From the NCBI GenBank assembly GCA_001769805.1, contig MEPO01000005.1, positions 72,867 to 136,866 on the forward strand: 64,000 nt of DNA. The letters run 5' to 3'. Shown piece by piece: positions 1 to 8,163 of this stretch. The notes below the pieces were generated by a model that saw nothing but the letters and a program-made list of their open reading frames with translations, was not told the origin of the DNA and did no database searches. Made by a program: the position numbers and the translations under genes. This DNA is from Bdellovibrionales bacterium GWA1_52_35. Lineage in GTDB: Bacteria > Bdellovibrionota > UBA1018. The first letter of the stretch is position 1. Each line of letters opens with the position of its first letter.

Positions 1-507
1 CTGAGTTTTGTGATCATAGAAAGCCATCAAATCACGTTCTTCAATAAAAAGAGGGGCAAAGAGATGGCGAACGACCGGATAAACCGCATTGAAGCCGCCG
101 TCGAGATAAACAGCCGCGATCAGGGCTTCCAGCGTGCTGGAAAGGATGGAGGGCTTCTCATTTCCCTTGCTGGCGGCCTCGCCTTTGCCGAGCCGGACAA
201 AATCCTGAAGACCGACACTTTTCGCGACCCCGGCCAGCGTCCGCTCATTCACGACTGCTGCACGCATCTTTGACAGCTGCCCTTCGTTGGCGTTGGGAAA
301 TGCTTCCAGAAGAATATCCGAAACCACAAGATCCAGAATGGCATCGCCCAGGAACTCCAGACGCTCATTGTCCCGCATGGCGACAGTTTCATCCTGAAGA
401 TATTCGTAGCCGTAGGAAGTGTGAGTGAGTGACTGGAGCAGGACCCGGCGATCGCCGAATTCGTAGCCCAAGCGTTCCAGCAACTGTGAGATTTTTTTTT
501 CGCTCAT
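1..507 (-). CDS. rnc: Ribonuclease III, 3' part cut by window edge
   Basis: Double-stranded-RNA endonuclease that matures rRNA precursors and some mRNAs in the cytoplasm. The visible 169 residues are the catalytic domain: an N-terminal LGYEF stretch, a LTHTSYGYEY segment and the family signature NERLEFLGDAIL, whose acidic residues bind the metal ions, followed by SSTLEALIAAVYLDGG. The C-terminal dsRNA-binding domain lies beyond position 1. I chose the ATG at 507; an in-frame ATG at 528 would add seven residues, and neither has a well-spaced ribosome binding site. It follows mtaB on the same strand but about 140 bases away, with its own candidate promoter. Confidence 0.95.
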   Translation of the reverse strand, partial: MSEKKISQLLERLGYEFGDRRVLLQSLTHTSYGYEYLQDETVAMRDNERLEFLGDAILDLVVSDILLEAFPNANEGQLSKMRAAVVNERTLAGVAKSVGLQDFVRLGKGEAASKGNEKPSILSSTLEALIAAVYLDGGFNAVYPVVRHLFAPLFIEERDLMAFYDHKTQ

Positions 508-596
508 GTGCAAGCAACCCAACTCCATTATCTTACGTTCAACTTCCGCATCAACCGCTGGTTCAACTCGGGCCGGCTCTCGCCCTTGTTCCTGCT

Positions 597-626
597 ATTC
601 TTATAATACCCACCCATTAAAGTCAA
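597..626 (-). promoter_or_regulatory. Candidate sigma-70 promoter for rnc
   Basis: On the minus strand TTGACT (621-626) and TAAGAA (598-603) are separated by 17 bases. This would start transcription near 590 and give rnc a leader of roughly 80 nucleotides. It lies between the mtaB stop and the rnc start. Assignment is by consensus match only. Confidence 0.45.
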
Positions 627-664
627 CTAACCCAATTCCACGCAAGCTATTGAAATCATGAAGC

Positions 665-2161
665 TTAATAATATCTAAACGTATTATCCTCAACCAGTTT
701 TCCAATGAATTTGACTTCTCCTGCCGCCCTGTCGACCTGAAGCTCTTCGGGGATGACCGAAACGAGCTGATTTCTTGAAGAAATCCCCCCAACTGGAAAA
801 TACGTCCGTAGATAGTTATTCGAATAACCCGAGGCCCAGATCTGCTCATCGCTTTTGCGATTGGCAGGCGGACGGCACCGGCTCTCCACCAGGATTTTTG
901 AGAGCGGTATCTGCTCTTGCCTGCACTGTTCCAGAACGGCTTTTCCGTGGGCTTCCAGACGGTTCAGACTCAATTCACTCAGCCGCCGGGCTCTCTCGAC
1001 CCTCTCCTGCTGAGGAACAACTCCGGGGAGCCGGGTGGCTGGCGTCCCAGCACGCTCGCTATAGGGGAAAATATGGAGACGGCTCCAAGGGAGATCCTTC
1101 AGGGCGGCAAGCCCTGCCTCAAACCGCTCTGCGGTTTCCCCGGGGAATCCGGTAATCACGTCCATACCGACGAAAGCCCCCCCTACAGGTGCTGCCAGGG
1201 AAGCGATTGCTTCCAGAGCCGTCCGGACTTCTGCAAGTCCATAACGCCGCTTCATGAGTTTAAGAACAGGCTCGCTGGCACTCTGGAGAGAAACGTGGAA
1301 ATGAGGGCAAAGCCGCTCTTCAGAACGCAGCAATTTCAAAAGGCGTGGCGTGATCTCAGTCGGATCCAAAGACCCGATGCGAATACGCGCACGACGGGTC
1401 TCACGCAGAATCCGCTCCAGGAGAGATTCAAGGCTCCGATCCTGTCCATCCTCAGGAAAATCAGAACCATAATCACCAATATTGGTTCCGGTAATGATGA
1501 TTTCCTGGAACCCATTCGCTTCCATGGTTCTGATGTTGGCAAGCACCCGATCCGCATCCAGACTCCGTGCCGGCCCGCGTCCGTAGGGAATCACGCAGTA
1601 GGTGCAAAAAGAATTGCAACCTTCCTGAATTTTCATGAATGCGCGAGTCTTGGTGGAACCTGGATCAAAGGGAGGCGCCTCCACGGAAACTCCGGGCCAC
1701 TCCCGATCCAGGGGATGGCGCGAAGCCATTTCTGTATAACCTTTGAGCGATGCATCCAGGAGCTCTTGACTGTCCTGGGCTGGCGCTGCGGTCCTCTCCT
1801 CCCATTTTTTCAGAATCATTTCTACAAGTCTGGGCTTGTCACGATTTCCGATCAAATAACTGATGCCCTTGGACTCTGCGAGCCGTTCGGGATCGATTTC
1901 AGCCGCGCAGCCGGTGACGACGATCATTGCGGAGGGATGTGCACGATGCAATCGCGCAGCTATTTTCCGGGTCTGTCGGTCAGCCTCGTCCGTGACCGTG
2001 CAGCTGTTCACAAGGCAGATATCGACTTGGACTTCGTTCAAAGAATTGCGCAGGCCATTGCGAAAGGGGGTCCACCCCTTTTTCTGCAGCTCCGCTTCGA
2101 TCAGCTGACTATCAAATAAATTCGCTTTGCACCCGAGCGTGTGCAGGACGTAATACCTCAC
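665..2161 (-). CDS. mtaB: tRNA t6A37 methylthiotransferase MtaB
   Basis: Radical-SAM enzyme that converts N6-threonylcarbamoyladenosine at tRNA position 37 to its 2-methylthio form (ms2t6A). The 498-residue protein has the N-terminal UPF0004 domain with cluster cysteines C11, C54 and C85, starting TLGCKANLFDSQ. The radical-SAM motif CNSFCTYC supplies C182, C186 and C189 for the second [4Fe-4S] cluster, and a TRAM-like C-terminal part follows. The TLGCK start and overall layout favour MtaB over MiaB or RimO. A stretch of about 50 residues (roughly 115-165) between the two domains looks longer than usual. It overlaps the mnmA stop by four bases, so translation is probably coupled. Its t6A substrate depends on TsaE, encoded 4 kb away. 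Confidence 0.93.
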   Translation of the reverse strand: MRYYVLHTLGCKANLFDSQLIEAELQKKGWTPFRNGLRNSLNEVQVDICLVNSCTVTDEADRQTRKIAARLHRAHPSAMIVVTGCAAEIDPERLAESKGISYLIGNRDKPRLVEMILKKWEERTAAPAQDSQELLDASLKGYTEMASRHPLDREWPGVSVEAPPFDPGSTKTRAFMKIQEGCNSFCTYCVIPYGRGPARSLDADRVLANIRTMEANGFQEIIITGTNIGDYGSDFPEDGQDRSLESLLERILRETRRARIRIGSLDPTEITPRLLKLLRSEERLCPHFHVSLQSASEPVLKLMKRRYGLAEVRTALEAIASLAAPVGGAFVGMDVITGFPGETAERFEAGLAALKDLPWSRLHIFPYSERAGTPATRLPGVVPQQERVERARRLSELSLNRLEAHGKAVLEQCRQEQIPLSKILVESRCRPPANRKSDEQIWASGYSNNYLRTYFPVGGISSRNQLVSVIPEELQVDRAAGEVKFIGKLVEDNTFRYY

Positions 2162-3285
2162 AGCTTCTGCTCGCCGCCTCGAATCGTCCGATAGATGAAA
2201 CCACCGCCGAGCACTTCATCGCCATCGTAAAAAACGATGGCCTGCCCGGGAGTAATCGCGCGCTGCGCCTGTTCAAATTCCACCCGGACCGTGCGATTTT
2301 CGAATACCGACACAACACACGGAGCTTCCTCATGCCGCGAACGGATCTTAGCTTTGCATCGGATCACTCCGAGCTCGCTGATCGGATGCACCCAGGTCAC
2401 CTGCTCGGCTATGAGTTCCTTCTCAAACAGGTACTTCTCCGGACCGACGATCAGAATGTGATTGACCGAATCCATCGCGATCACAAAATAATCATTAATG
2501 TCCTTGCGGCCGAGCCGCAGGCCTTTGCGTTGTCCAATGGTGTAGCGGTAGAGTCCATCATGCTCGCCCAGCATTTCCCCGTCGACCGAGCGGATGATTC
2601 CGCGTGGACGCAAACCGGCCGGCGAGCGCTGCTCCACGAAATCCTGGTAGCCCTCTTCACCGATAAAACAGATCTCCTGACTATCGGGCTTCTGCGCAAC
2701 GTTGAGCGCGGCTTGATCAGCCAGTTTGCGAACCATTGTTTTGGGAAAACCTCCCAGAGGAAGCAGCGTCCGCTTGAGTGCCGCCTGGGTCATTCCGAAC
2801 AGAAAATACGTCTGATCTTTTTGTGGATCTGCCGCTTTCAATAACCTTGCAATACCGGAAACCGGATCCTGCCTGACCTGGGCATAATGCCCGGTCGCGA
2901 CCAGAGTACACCCGAGCTCATCCGCCTTTTTGAAAAGATAACTGAATTTGATGTGAATATTGCACTGCACGCAGGGATTGGGTGTTCGTTGCGCCAGATA
3001 TTCGTGAACCAGATTATCGACCACCTTGTCTCGAAACACCTCTTTGGCGTTGATCACAAAAAATGGAATATCCAGGCTGTCGCAAACCCGTCGTGCATCG
3101 TTTGAATCAGCCAGTGAGCAGCACCTGGCGCCGGTTTTTTCAAAATTCGCCTGGCCGTGATCCCAGAGCTGCATATGAACTCCGACGACCCCATAACCCT
3201 GGCTCTTGAGCAATACCGCCGTTACAGAGCTATCAACGCCTCCGCTCATGGCCACCAGTACCTTTGTTGCTTTATTTTGATTCAC
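2158..3285 (-). CDS. mnmA: tRNA-specific 2-thiouridylase MnmA
   Basis: Adenylates and thiolates U34 of the Lys, Glu and Gln tRNAs, using persulfide sulfur from a cysteine desulfurase. The 375 residues show the PP-loop SGGVDSS (14-20), the first catalytic cysteine C105 in NPCVQC and the second, C206, in the QEICFIGE segment. Length is normal for the family. The gene is sandwiched between the desulfurase and mtaB with four-base overlaps on both sides, so sulfur donor and acceptor enzyme are made together. No TusA-E relay genes are seen, so transfer may be direct from the desulfurase, which is an inference. Confidence 0.96.
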   Translation of the reverse strand: MNQNKATKVLVAMSGGVDSSVTAVLLKSQGYGVVGVHMQLWDHGQANFEKTGARCCSLADSNDARRVCDSLDIPFFVINAKEVFRDKVVDNLVHEYLAQRTPNPCVQCNIHIKFSYLFKKADELGCTLVATGHYAQVRQDPVSGIARLLKAADPQKDQTYFLFGMTQAALKRTLLPLGGFPKTMVRKLADQAALNVAQKPDSQEICFIGEEGYQDFVEQRSPAGLRPRGIIRSVDGEMLGEHDGLYRYTIGQRKGLRLGRKDINDYFVIAMDSVNHILIVGPEKYLFEKELIAEQVTWVHPISELGVIRCKAKIRSRHEEAPCVVSVFENRTVRVEFEQAQRAITPGQAIVFYDGDEVLGGGFIYRTIRGGEQKL

Positions 3286-4478
3286 AGGACCTCAGGGTGC
3301 CCGGAAGGGACTCGAATGCGGTTCACGATTTTCTCCAGTTCATCCACAAAGTCTGACAATACGGGCCAGTTGACCTCACGAGGAAGAGAAATCCTGATTG
3401 CACCGATCGCCTCGCCCGGGGAACGCCCCATAGCGAGCAAGACATGTGATGGCTCCATGGCTCCACTCGCACATGCCGCGCCGGAACTGACGGCATAGCC
3501 GCTCAGATCCAATGCCATCACCAAGCCATCGCTCGCCACGCCTTCGAAACTGAGGTTGAGCGTATTGGCAACTCTCCTGCCGGAAGCCCCATGCACAATT
3601 ACCCTTGGAATCCGCTCGCAAATAGCATTCTGAAGACGGTCCCGCAATGGTTCCAGGCTACTCGCCCAGGACTCCACCGCTGCCAGATCCAGAGTGCTCG
3701 CCGCTGCCCCCATGCTGATGATGCCCAGCAAATTTTCTGTGCCCCCTCGCCTTCCTTTTTCCTGCTTGCCTGCAATGAGACTGTCGAGCTTGAGCCCGGG
3801 CTTCACCCATAGGGCACCACTGCCCGCGAGCCCACCGATCTTATGACCCGAAAAGGAGACCATGTCAGCACCGAGTCTGCTCAGATCAATCGGCAGCTTG
3901 CCCCAGGCTTGTGCCGCATCCAGATGAAGGACCCCCCCGAGGCGCACCACCTCCTGAGAAAGGGCTTCCACATCGCTCACAACACCTGTTTCATTATTCG
4001 CCCAGATCACCGACACCAATTTCGTCTGCTCGTTCCACAAAGACTCCAGCGCACTCACAACCGGCGCTCCGTTGAAATCAACCGGCAAAAAACTGACCCG
4101 ACCTCCACGTTTTTGAAACCAGCTGACGATCTGAAGAACTGAATCATGCTCCACCGGGGTCGTGATCCAATGCGGCCTGACTCCGGCTTCCAAAAAAGTT
4201 CCAAGAAACCCCTGAACAGCCAGCTGATTGGATTCAGTGCCGCCGGAGGTGAAAATGACCTGCTCCGGATCGATCTTCGGCCCTAAAGAACCTGCTATTT
4301 GTTGACGTGCTGTGGAAAGACAACGTCGAGCGTTACGCCCGAACGAATGAATACTGGATGGATTGGGTATCAGAGTCCGATCGGACTCTGAAAGGAAGGG
4401 CAGAAGCGCATCAACAACACAAGGTTGAAGCGGCGCTCCTGCATTCGAATCAAGATAAGTTGCGACCCTTTTCAACAT
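3282..4478 (-). CDS. Cysteine desulfurase (IscS/NifS class I-like)
   Basis: PLP enzyme that removes sulfur from cysteine as an enzyme-bound persulfide for tRNA thiolation or Fe-S assembly. From the ATG at 4478 the protein is 398 residues and starts MLKRVATYLDSNAGAPL, as family members do. Visible are the PLP-stacking His110 (PVEHDS), the Schiff-base Lys213 (SGHKIGG) and the persulfide Cys336 in SSGAACASG. An in-frame ATG at 4520 would add 14 residues, but they lie wholly inside the upstream regulator gene. The gene overlaps that regulator by 29 bases and mnmA by four. No iscU or other scaffold gene accompanies it, which suggests a role centred on tRNA sulfur supply. Confidence 0.92.
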   Translation of the reverse strand: MLKRVATYLDSNAGAPLQPCVVDALLPFLSESDRTLIPNPSSIHSFGRNARRCLSTARQQIAGSLGPKIDPEQVIFTSGGTESNQLAVQGFLGTFLEAGVRPHWITTPVEHDSVLQIVSWFQKRGGRVSFLPVDFNGAPVVSALESLWNEQTKLVSVIWANNETGVVSDVEALSQEVVRLGGVLHLDAAQAWGKLPIDLSRLGADMVSFSGHKIGGLAGSGALWVKPGLKLDSLIAGKQEKGRRGGTENLLGIISMGAAASTLDLAAVESWASSLEPLRDRLQNAICERIPRVIVHGASGRRVANTLNLSFEGVASDGLVMALDLSGYAVSSGAACASGAMEPSHVLLAMGRSPGEAIGAIRISLPREVNWPVLSDFVDELEKIVNRIRVPSGHPEVL

Positions 4479-4962
4479 TCTGCATGCTGGCAGGAATGAA
4501 GCCGGTTGCTTCGAGCACATTTCCTGCTGCCTTCGGCAGGTCCTGTGTACCGCGCGCTTTGCGGATCAGGTCGCCAACGGATGTCGTTGTCAGGTAATCC
4601 TGCATCAACACCCCTAAATTTTCGAAATAGGTCTTGGTCAGAATAAATTCAACCGTGTCGGATTTAAGATCGACATTGCCGATCAAGTCACGAGCTGGAT
4701 TGATGTTTTCGCCAACGCTCACAAGAACGTCTTTAACAGCGATTTCATCCATGGAACGGGCCAGCACGTAGCCTCCGCCTGGACCGCGAACGCTCTTCAC
4801 AACTGAACCTTTGCGAAGTCTGCGGAATAGCTGTTCTAAATAGTGCAGCGAAATCTTTTGGCGCTCTGAAATTTCCTGAAGACGAACCGGCCGGCCATTG
4901 GAATTAAAGGTTAAGTCCAAAATCGCCCGGACAGCATACCGTCCTTTTGATGTCAATCTCAT
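4450..4962 (-). CDS. Rrf2-family (IscR-like) regulator without cysteines
   Basis: Winged-helix transcription regulator, first gene of the desulfurase-mnmA-mtaB operon. The N-terminal two thirds follow IscR closely (MRLTSKGRYAVRAILDL, ISLHYLEQLFRRLRK, VRGPGGGYVLAR). However, the region around residues 90-110 that in IscR carries three [2Fe-2S]-binding cysteines has none, and the whole 170-residue protein contains no cysteine. It is therefore predicted to bind DNA without that cluster, or to sense something else. The start at 4962 has a good GGGAG ribosome binding site. A dyad just upstream may be its own operator, giving autoregulation. The family call is strong; the physiological signal is unknown. 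Confidence 0.92.
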   Translation of the reverse strand: MRLTSKGRYAVRAILDLTFNSNGRPVRLQEISERQKISLHYLEQLFRRLRKGSVVKSVRGPGGGYVLARSMDEIAVKDVLVSVGENINPARDLIGNVDLKSDTVEFILTKTYFENLGVLMQDYLTTTSVGDLIRKARGTQDLPKAAGNVLEATGFIPASMQNVEKGRNLS

Positions 4963-4982
4963 CTCTGTCTCCCTTCCCCACG

Positions 4983-5021
4983 CACCTATGTCAATTCATA
5001 GGATAGGTGTCTAAATCTTAG
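4983..5021. promoter_or_regulatory. Candidate Rrf2 operator dyads
   Basis: Nested inverted repeats lie 21 bases upstream of the regulator start. CACCTAT (4983-4989) pairs with ATAGGTG (5003-5009), and inside it CCTATG (4985-4990) pairs with CATAGG (4997-5002). A further small dyad CTAA-ATC-TTAG follows at 5011-5021. Position and symmetry fit autoregulation by the dimeric Rrf2 protein. Binding is inferred, not shown. Confidence 0.45.
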
Positions 5022-5086
5022 ATAGGGCGTATCATGCCGTATCTTACGCGTCAACTACTATTCCCAATTCATTTAGTCGCTTTTTA

Positions 5087-5116
5087 TTGAAAAACACTGA
5101 AGTTCTACCGCATAAA
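5087..5116 (+). promoter_or_regulatory. Candidate promoter for the 5176 gene
   Basis: TTGAAA (5087-5092) and CATAAA (5111-5116) are spaced 18 bases apart, about 60 bases ahead of the unknown gene starting at 5176 and divergent from the Rrf2 operon. Consensus match only. Confidence 0.35.
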
Positions 5117-5175
5117 CCCGAAAAGTAAAGAGAAAGGGTGAGACCCTCAGCCAGTCGGCTATTGAGAAATGAATT

Positions 5176-6123
5176 ATGGACAGCGCTAAAACCAAAACTG
5201 CGATCCATCCAGCATTTACCGTTGATGCGGAAACCACCAACTTTAATGAGATGCCTTCTGTTACACGCCTGCTGAATCGTAAGAAGGTCGACTCCTCAAA
5301 GTCTAAGAAACCGAGCATCCTTGAACAGGTGTGCGAAGAACAGGTGCACGAAGCCGAGAAGCAACTCCCCCCCCCGTTTCATCCCGTTGCCTCCCCTCCT
5401 CCTGCATCGCCCCAACCGTCTTCCAGTGCGCATGAAATCACGGCCGCAGAGGATGCGACAATCGTGCATCCCACCTCGACTTTCGTGAAAAACCAGCCAC
5501 TCTCGTTTCCGGAAGTCCCGGTTTTACCTCAAGAAAACCCTTCGCAAGAGAAAGTTTCAAATGAAGGAGGAGTACCTGCAGAGGTCCCTCTGGTACCCAA
5601 AAAATCCGAACGAAAAAAACACGAACTCAAACTCATCATCTGGGATCTCGCGACCCTCCGTAAGGGAAACGATCCGCTCGGAAAAGGTCTCCTATTTCTG
5701 GTGGAAAAAGGCGTAACGAGCGCAGTTTTCCTTAAAATCGCCCCACCAAAGCCCGGCTCAACAGTTCCGGATTTCATGAGTTCAGCCACCGTCCAGCCCC
5801 AGGACAAGCTTCAGATCTGGACGGGAATGAGGTGGGATCCGACCGTTTCACCGGAAGCCTGGAATCAACTTCTGAAACTGGGCTATGTCGAGTTCCCCCC
5901 TCCTGGCACATACACCAACTTGCAGAGCGTACGAAACGTCGTTCGTGCGGCTTTCGGTCTGGTTGGTGATGAGTGGTTGACCTTGATACGGGTCGGAACG
6001 CCTACGATCTGCCGTGGCATCCTCGCCCTGATCTCACTCAAAAGTGCCGCTCTGATTATTCCGCAGGCCCTGCCAATCCTGCAGGTTGAGCCCATTGATC
6101 CCAAAACTTCGCCGACTACTTAA
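5176..6123 (+). CDS. Unknown 315-residue protein
   Basis: I do not recognise this protein. It has no signal peptide. Residues 1-60 are polar, residues 60-150 form a proline- and glutamate-rich low-complexity linker (runs such as PPPFHPVASPPPASPQP), and residues 155-315 form a compact domain beginning HELKLIIWDLATLRKGNDPLG. That domain contains an IWTGMRWDPTVSPEAW segment and a hydrophobic end around RGILALISLKSAALIIPQAL. The layout suggests a C-terminal globular domain tethered by a flexible arm. It is the only plus-strand gene between two minus-strand operons, and its stop overlaps the convergent tsaE stop by four bases. Confidence 0.75.
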   Translation: MDSAKTKTAIHPAFTVDAETTNFNEMPSVTRLLNRKKVDSSKSKKPSILEQVCEEQVHEAEKQLPPPFHPVASPPPASPQPSSSAHEITAAEDATIVHPTSTFVKNQPLSFPEVPVLPQENPSQEKVSNEGGVPAEVPLVPKKSERKKHELKLIIWDLATLRKGNDPLGKGLLFLVEKGVTSAVFLKIAPPKPGSTVPDFMSSATVQPQDKLQIWTGMRWDPTVSPEAWNQLLKLGYVEFPPPGTYTNLQSVRNVVRAAFGLVGDEWLTLIRVGTPTICRGILALISLKSAALIIPQALPILQVEPIDPKTSPTT

Positions 6124-6620
6124 AGAATTTCGATCTTTACAGCCCTGCGGGTTTCATCTGTTGAAAAATCGAGCTGGATCCGCCAGATTTTTGCAGGTTC
6201 CGAGGTCGAACGAATGATCGAAGCTTGGAAAACCGGCCAGAGCGAAAGCCATTCACAAATGACCAGAACCTGTCGCTCCCAAAAATAGGAGGGAATGCCG
6301 GCGTCATCGATTTCCGTCTCATCTTTGATCCGGTAAAAATCGATGTGGATCACTTCCCCTCGCTTTGAGTAATACTCATGGGCGATGGCAAAAGAAGGGC
6401 TACCCTCCGGAGGCTGACTAACTCCCAGAGCCTCAATGAGCGCACGAGCGAAAGTGGTCTTCCCGGCACCCATCGGGCCCTCTAGGAAAATTCGATCTGT
6501 AGGCCCGAGCTCAAGAGCCAGCGTACTGGCCAGACCGGCCAGTACCGCCTCAGAGCAATTTGGCTCTTCCTTCCACAGGTGAGACAAGGGCTGGCGCGAC
6601 TTTGATTTCTTTGAAGGCAT
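6120..6620 (-). CDS. tsaE: t6A synthesis ATPase TsaE
   Basis: P-loop ATPase that works with TsaB and TsaD to make N6-threonylcarbamoyladenosine at tRNA position 37. The 166 residues show the Walker A motif GPMGAGKTT (48-56), the SPSFAIAHEY switch segment and HIDFYRIKDETEIDDAG. Length is normal. It is the last gene of the long minus-strand run and overlaps the 3' end of nnr by 71 bases, so its start codon lies inside nnr. The same pair is often joined in other bacteria. Its product supplies the substrate of MtaB encoded nearby. Confidence 0.94.
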   Translation of the reverse strand: MPSKKSKSRQPLSHLWKEEPNCSEAVLAGLASTLALELGPTDRIFLEGPMGAGKTTFARALIEALGVSQPPEGSPSFAIAHEYYSKRGEVIHIDFYRIKDETEIDDAGIPSYFWERQVLVICEWLSLWPVFQASIIRSTSEPAKIWRIQLDFSTDETRRAVKIEIL

Positions 6621-8154
6621 TGCTGATGTTCTCGATGATATCCCGCGCGGTCATACTGCGATGGCCGAGAGCGCGCGCGGCGAAATCTCCAGCCAGTGAA
6701 TGAAGATAAATTCCCAAGAGCGCCGCCTGGAAGGGATCCATTCGTTGCCCGAGCAAGCCCCCGATCATTCCAGCCAGCACATCACCACTCCCTGCGGTCG
6801 CCATGCCATCGTTGGGATAATGATTCAGGTAAAGCACGTTTTCAGCAGACCCGATCAACGTTGCCGCCCCCTTGAGCACCACAATCGCATGAGTCAGATT
6901 CACGGCGTCGCGGACGGCTTTTACCGGATTTTCCCTGACCTCCGAAATGGGCACATCCAGCAACCGCGCCATTTCTCCCGGATGAGGAGTCAGGACCGTC
7001 GGCCCCCGGCGGGAAACCAGATGATCATAAAGCTTGTGGGTCGCCACTAGATTCAAGGCATCCGCATCGAGCACAACCGGGCCTTGATAATATTTCAGAA
7101 GTCCTTCAATCAGGGCCTTGCCATCGTGTCTCAATCCGAGTCCCGGCCCCGCGATGACACTGGAATAAGTAGGCAGGGTTTTCTTGTAGAGCTCATCGTG
7201 GGCACTCAGATCAATTGCCAAGGACATGGTTTCATCAGGCAACTTGACAAGCAGTGATTCGAAAGCATCTTCCCAGGTCGCAACCGTGACCAGACCGGTT
7301 CCCATTTTATGGCAAGCACGTGCAGCCATGGTGATGGCACCCACACGACCAGGACTGCCGCCGATCAAAACGGTATGTCCAAAAGAATTTTTGTGGCCGT
7401 AGCGGTCGCGCTCAGTCAACAGGGCCCCAAGCGGTGCCTTCATCAGAAGGAATTTATCACCTTGCTTGCGGAACTTGGGCGGTAGCGAAATATCGAGATT
7501 GACCAGCTCCCCGCGGCGCCCGGCTCCGGGAGGAAGGAAATGCCCGAGCTTCGGAAAGCCAAGGGAGACCGTCATGGTCGCCAGAATGGAGGTTCCATGA
7601 ATCGCCCCGGTATCACCGCTGATACCGCTTGGAATGTCGATCGAGACCACTTGCGAGGACCGCTGGGCATTGATCAGCTCAACCGTATCGTAAAAAACCC
7701 CTTCGAGATCTCCCTTGAGTCCTGTACCAAAAATTCCATCGATGATCGTATGGGGACCGGGTGAGCTGGTGAAAAAATCCTGAAGATCCTGGGCGGCTTC
7801 AAGATAGGTCATCTTGGCTTTCATCTTTTTCAGGATTCTGAAGTTTTTGAGAACCGCGCCTTTGTAGCCTGACTCGCCTTCCAGATGAAAAACCCGGACA
7901 CGCCGTTCAAAACAGAGAAGACGCCGGGCAACGACGAAAGCATCCCCCGCATTATTGCCTTTTCCGGCGAAAATCAGAATCTCTGTGGCAGTACCCGCAT
8001 CCGGAAAACGATCGATGATGGCCTGTGCAGCGGCTCGACCGGCATTTTCCATCAAAATACTGGCATCCAAGCCATATTCCTGATCAGCAACTCCGTCCAG
8101 TTCGCGCATCTCGCTCGCGGTGCAGATTCTCATATGCGATGTTTGATATGACAT
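6550..8154 (-). CDS. nnr: Bifunctional NAD(P)H-hydrate epimerase/dehydratase
   Basis: Repairs hydrated NAD(P)H. The N-terminal YjeF_N epimerase (roughly residues 10-220; AGKGNNAGDAFVVARRL, IDGIFGTGLKG, DIPSGISGDTG) interconverts R and S forms. The C-terminal carbohydrate-kinase-like dehydratase (roughly 235-510; GGSPGRVGAITMAARA, VLDADALNLVA, TPHPGEMARLL, GSGDVLAGMIGG) removes water using ADP or ATP. The 534 residues match the usual fusion. The start at 8154 has a strong GAGGGG site; an internal Met at 8133 is less likely. The C-terminal end overlaps tsaE. Confidence 0.95.
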   Translation of the reverse strand: MSYQTSHMRICTASEMRELDGVADQEYGLDASILMENAGRAAAQAIIDRFPDAGTATEILIFAGKGNNAGDAFVVARRLLCFERRVRVFHLEGESGYKGAVLKNFRILKKMKAKMTYLEAAQDLQDFFTSSPGPHTIIDGIFGTGLKGDLEGVFYDTVELINAQRSSQVVSIDIPSGISGDTGAIHGTSILATMTVSLGFPKLGHFLPPGAGRRGELVNLDISLPPKFRKQGDKFLLMKAPLGALLTERDRYGHKNSFGHTVLIGGSPGRVGAITMAARACHKMGTGLVTVATWEDAFESLLVKLPDETMSLAIDLSAHDELYKKTLPTYSSVIAGPGLGLRHDGKALIEGLLKYYQGPVVLDADALNLVATHKLYDHLVSRRGPTVLTPHPGEMARLLDVPISEVRENPVKAVRDAVNLTHAIVVLKGAATLIGSAENVLYLNHYPNDGMATAGSGDVLAGMIGGLLGQRMDPFQAALLGIYLHSLAGDFAARALGHRSMTARDIIENISNAFKEIKVAPALVSPVEGRAKLL

Positions 8155-8163
8155 AATTCCCCC

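Noticed and set aside
917..2119. A 400-residue open frame on the plus strand opposite mtaB
   Set aside because: It is the shadow of mtaB; no ribosome binding site, unlikely composition, and MtaB motifs occupy the minus strand fully.
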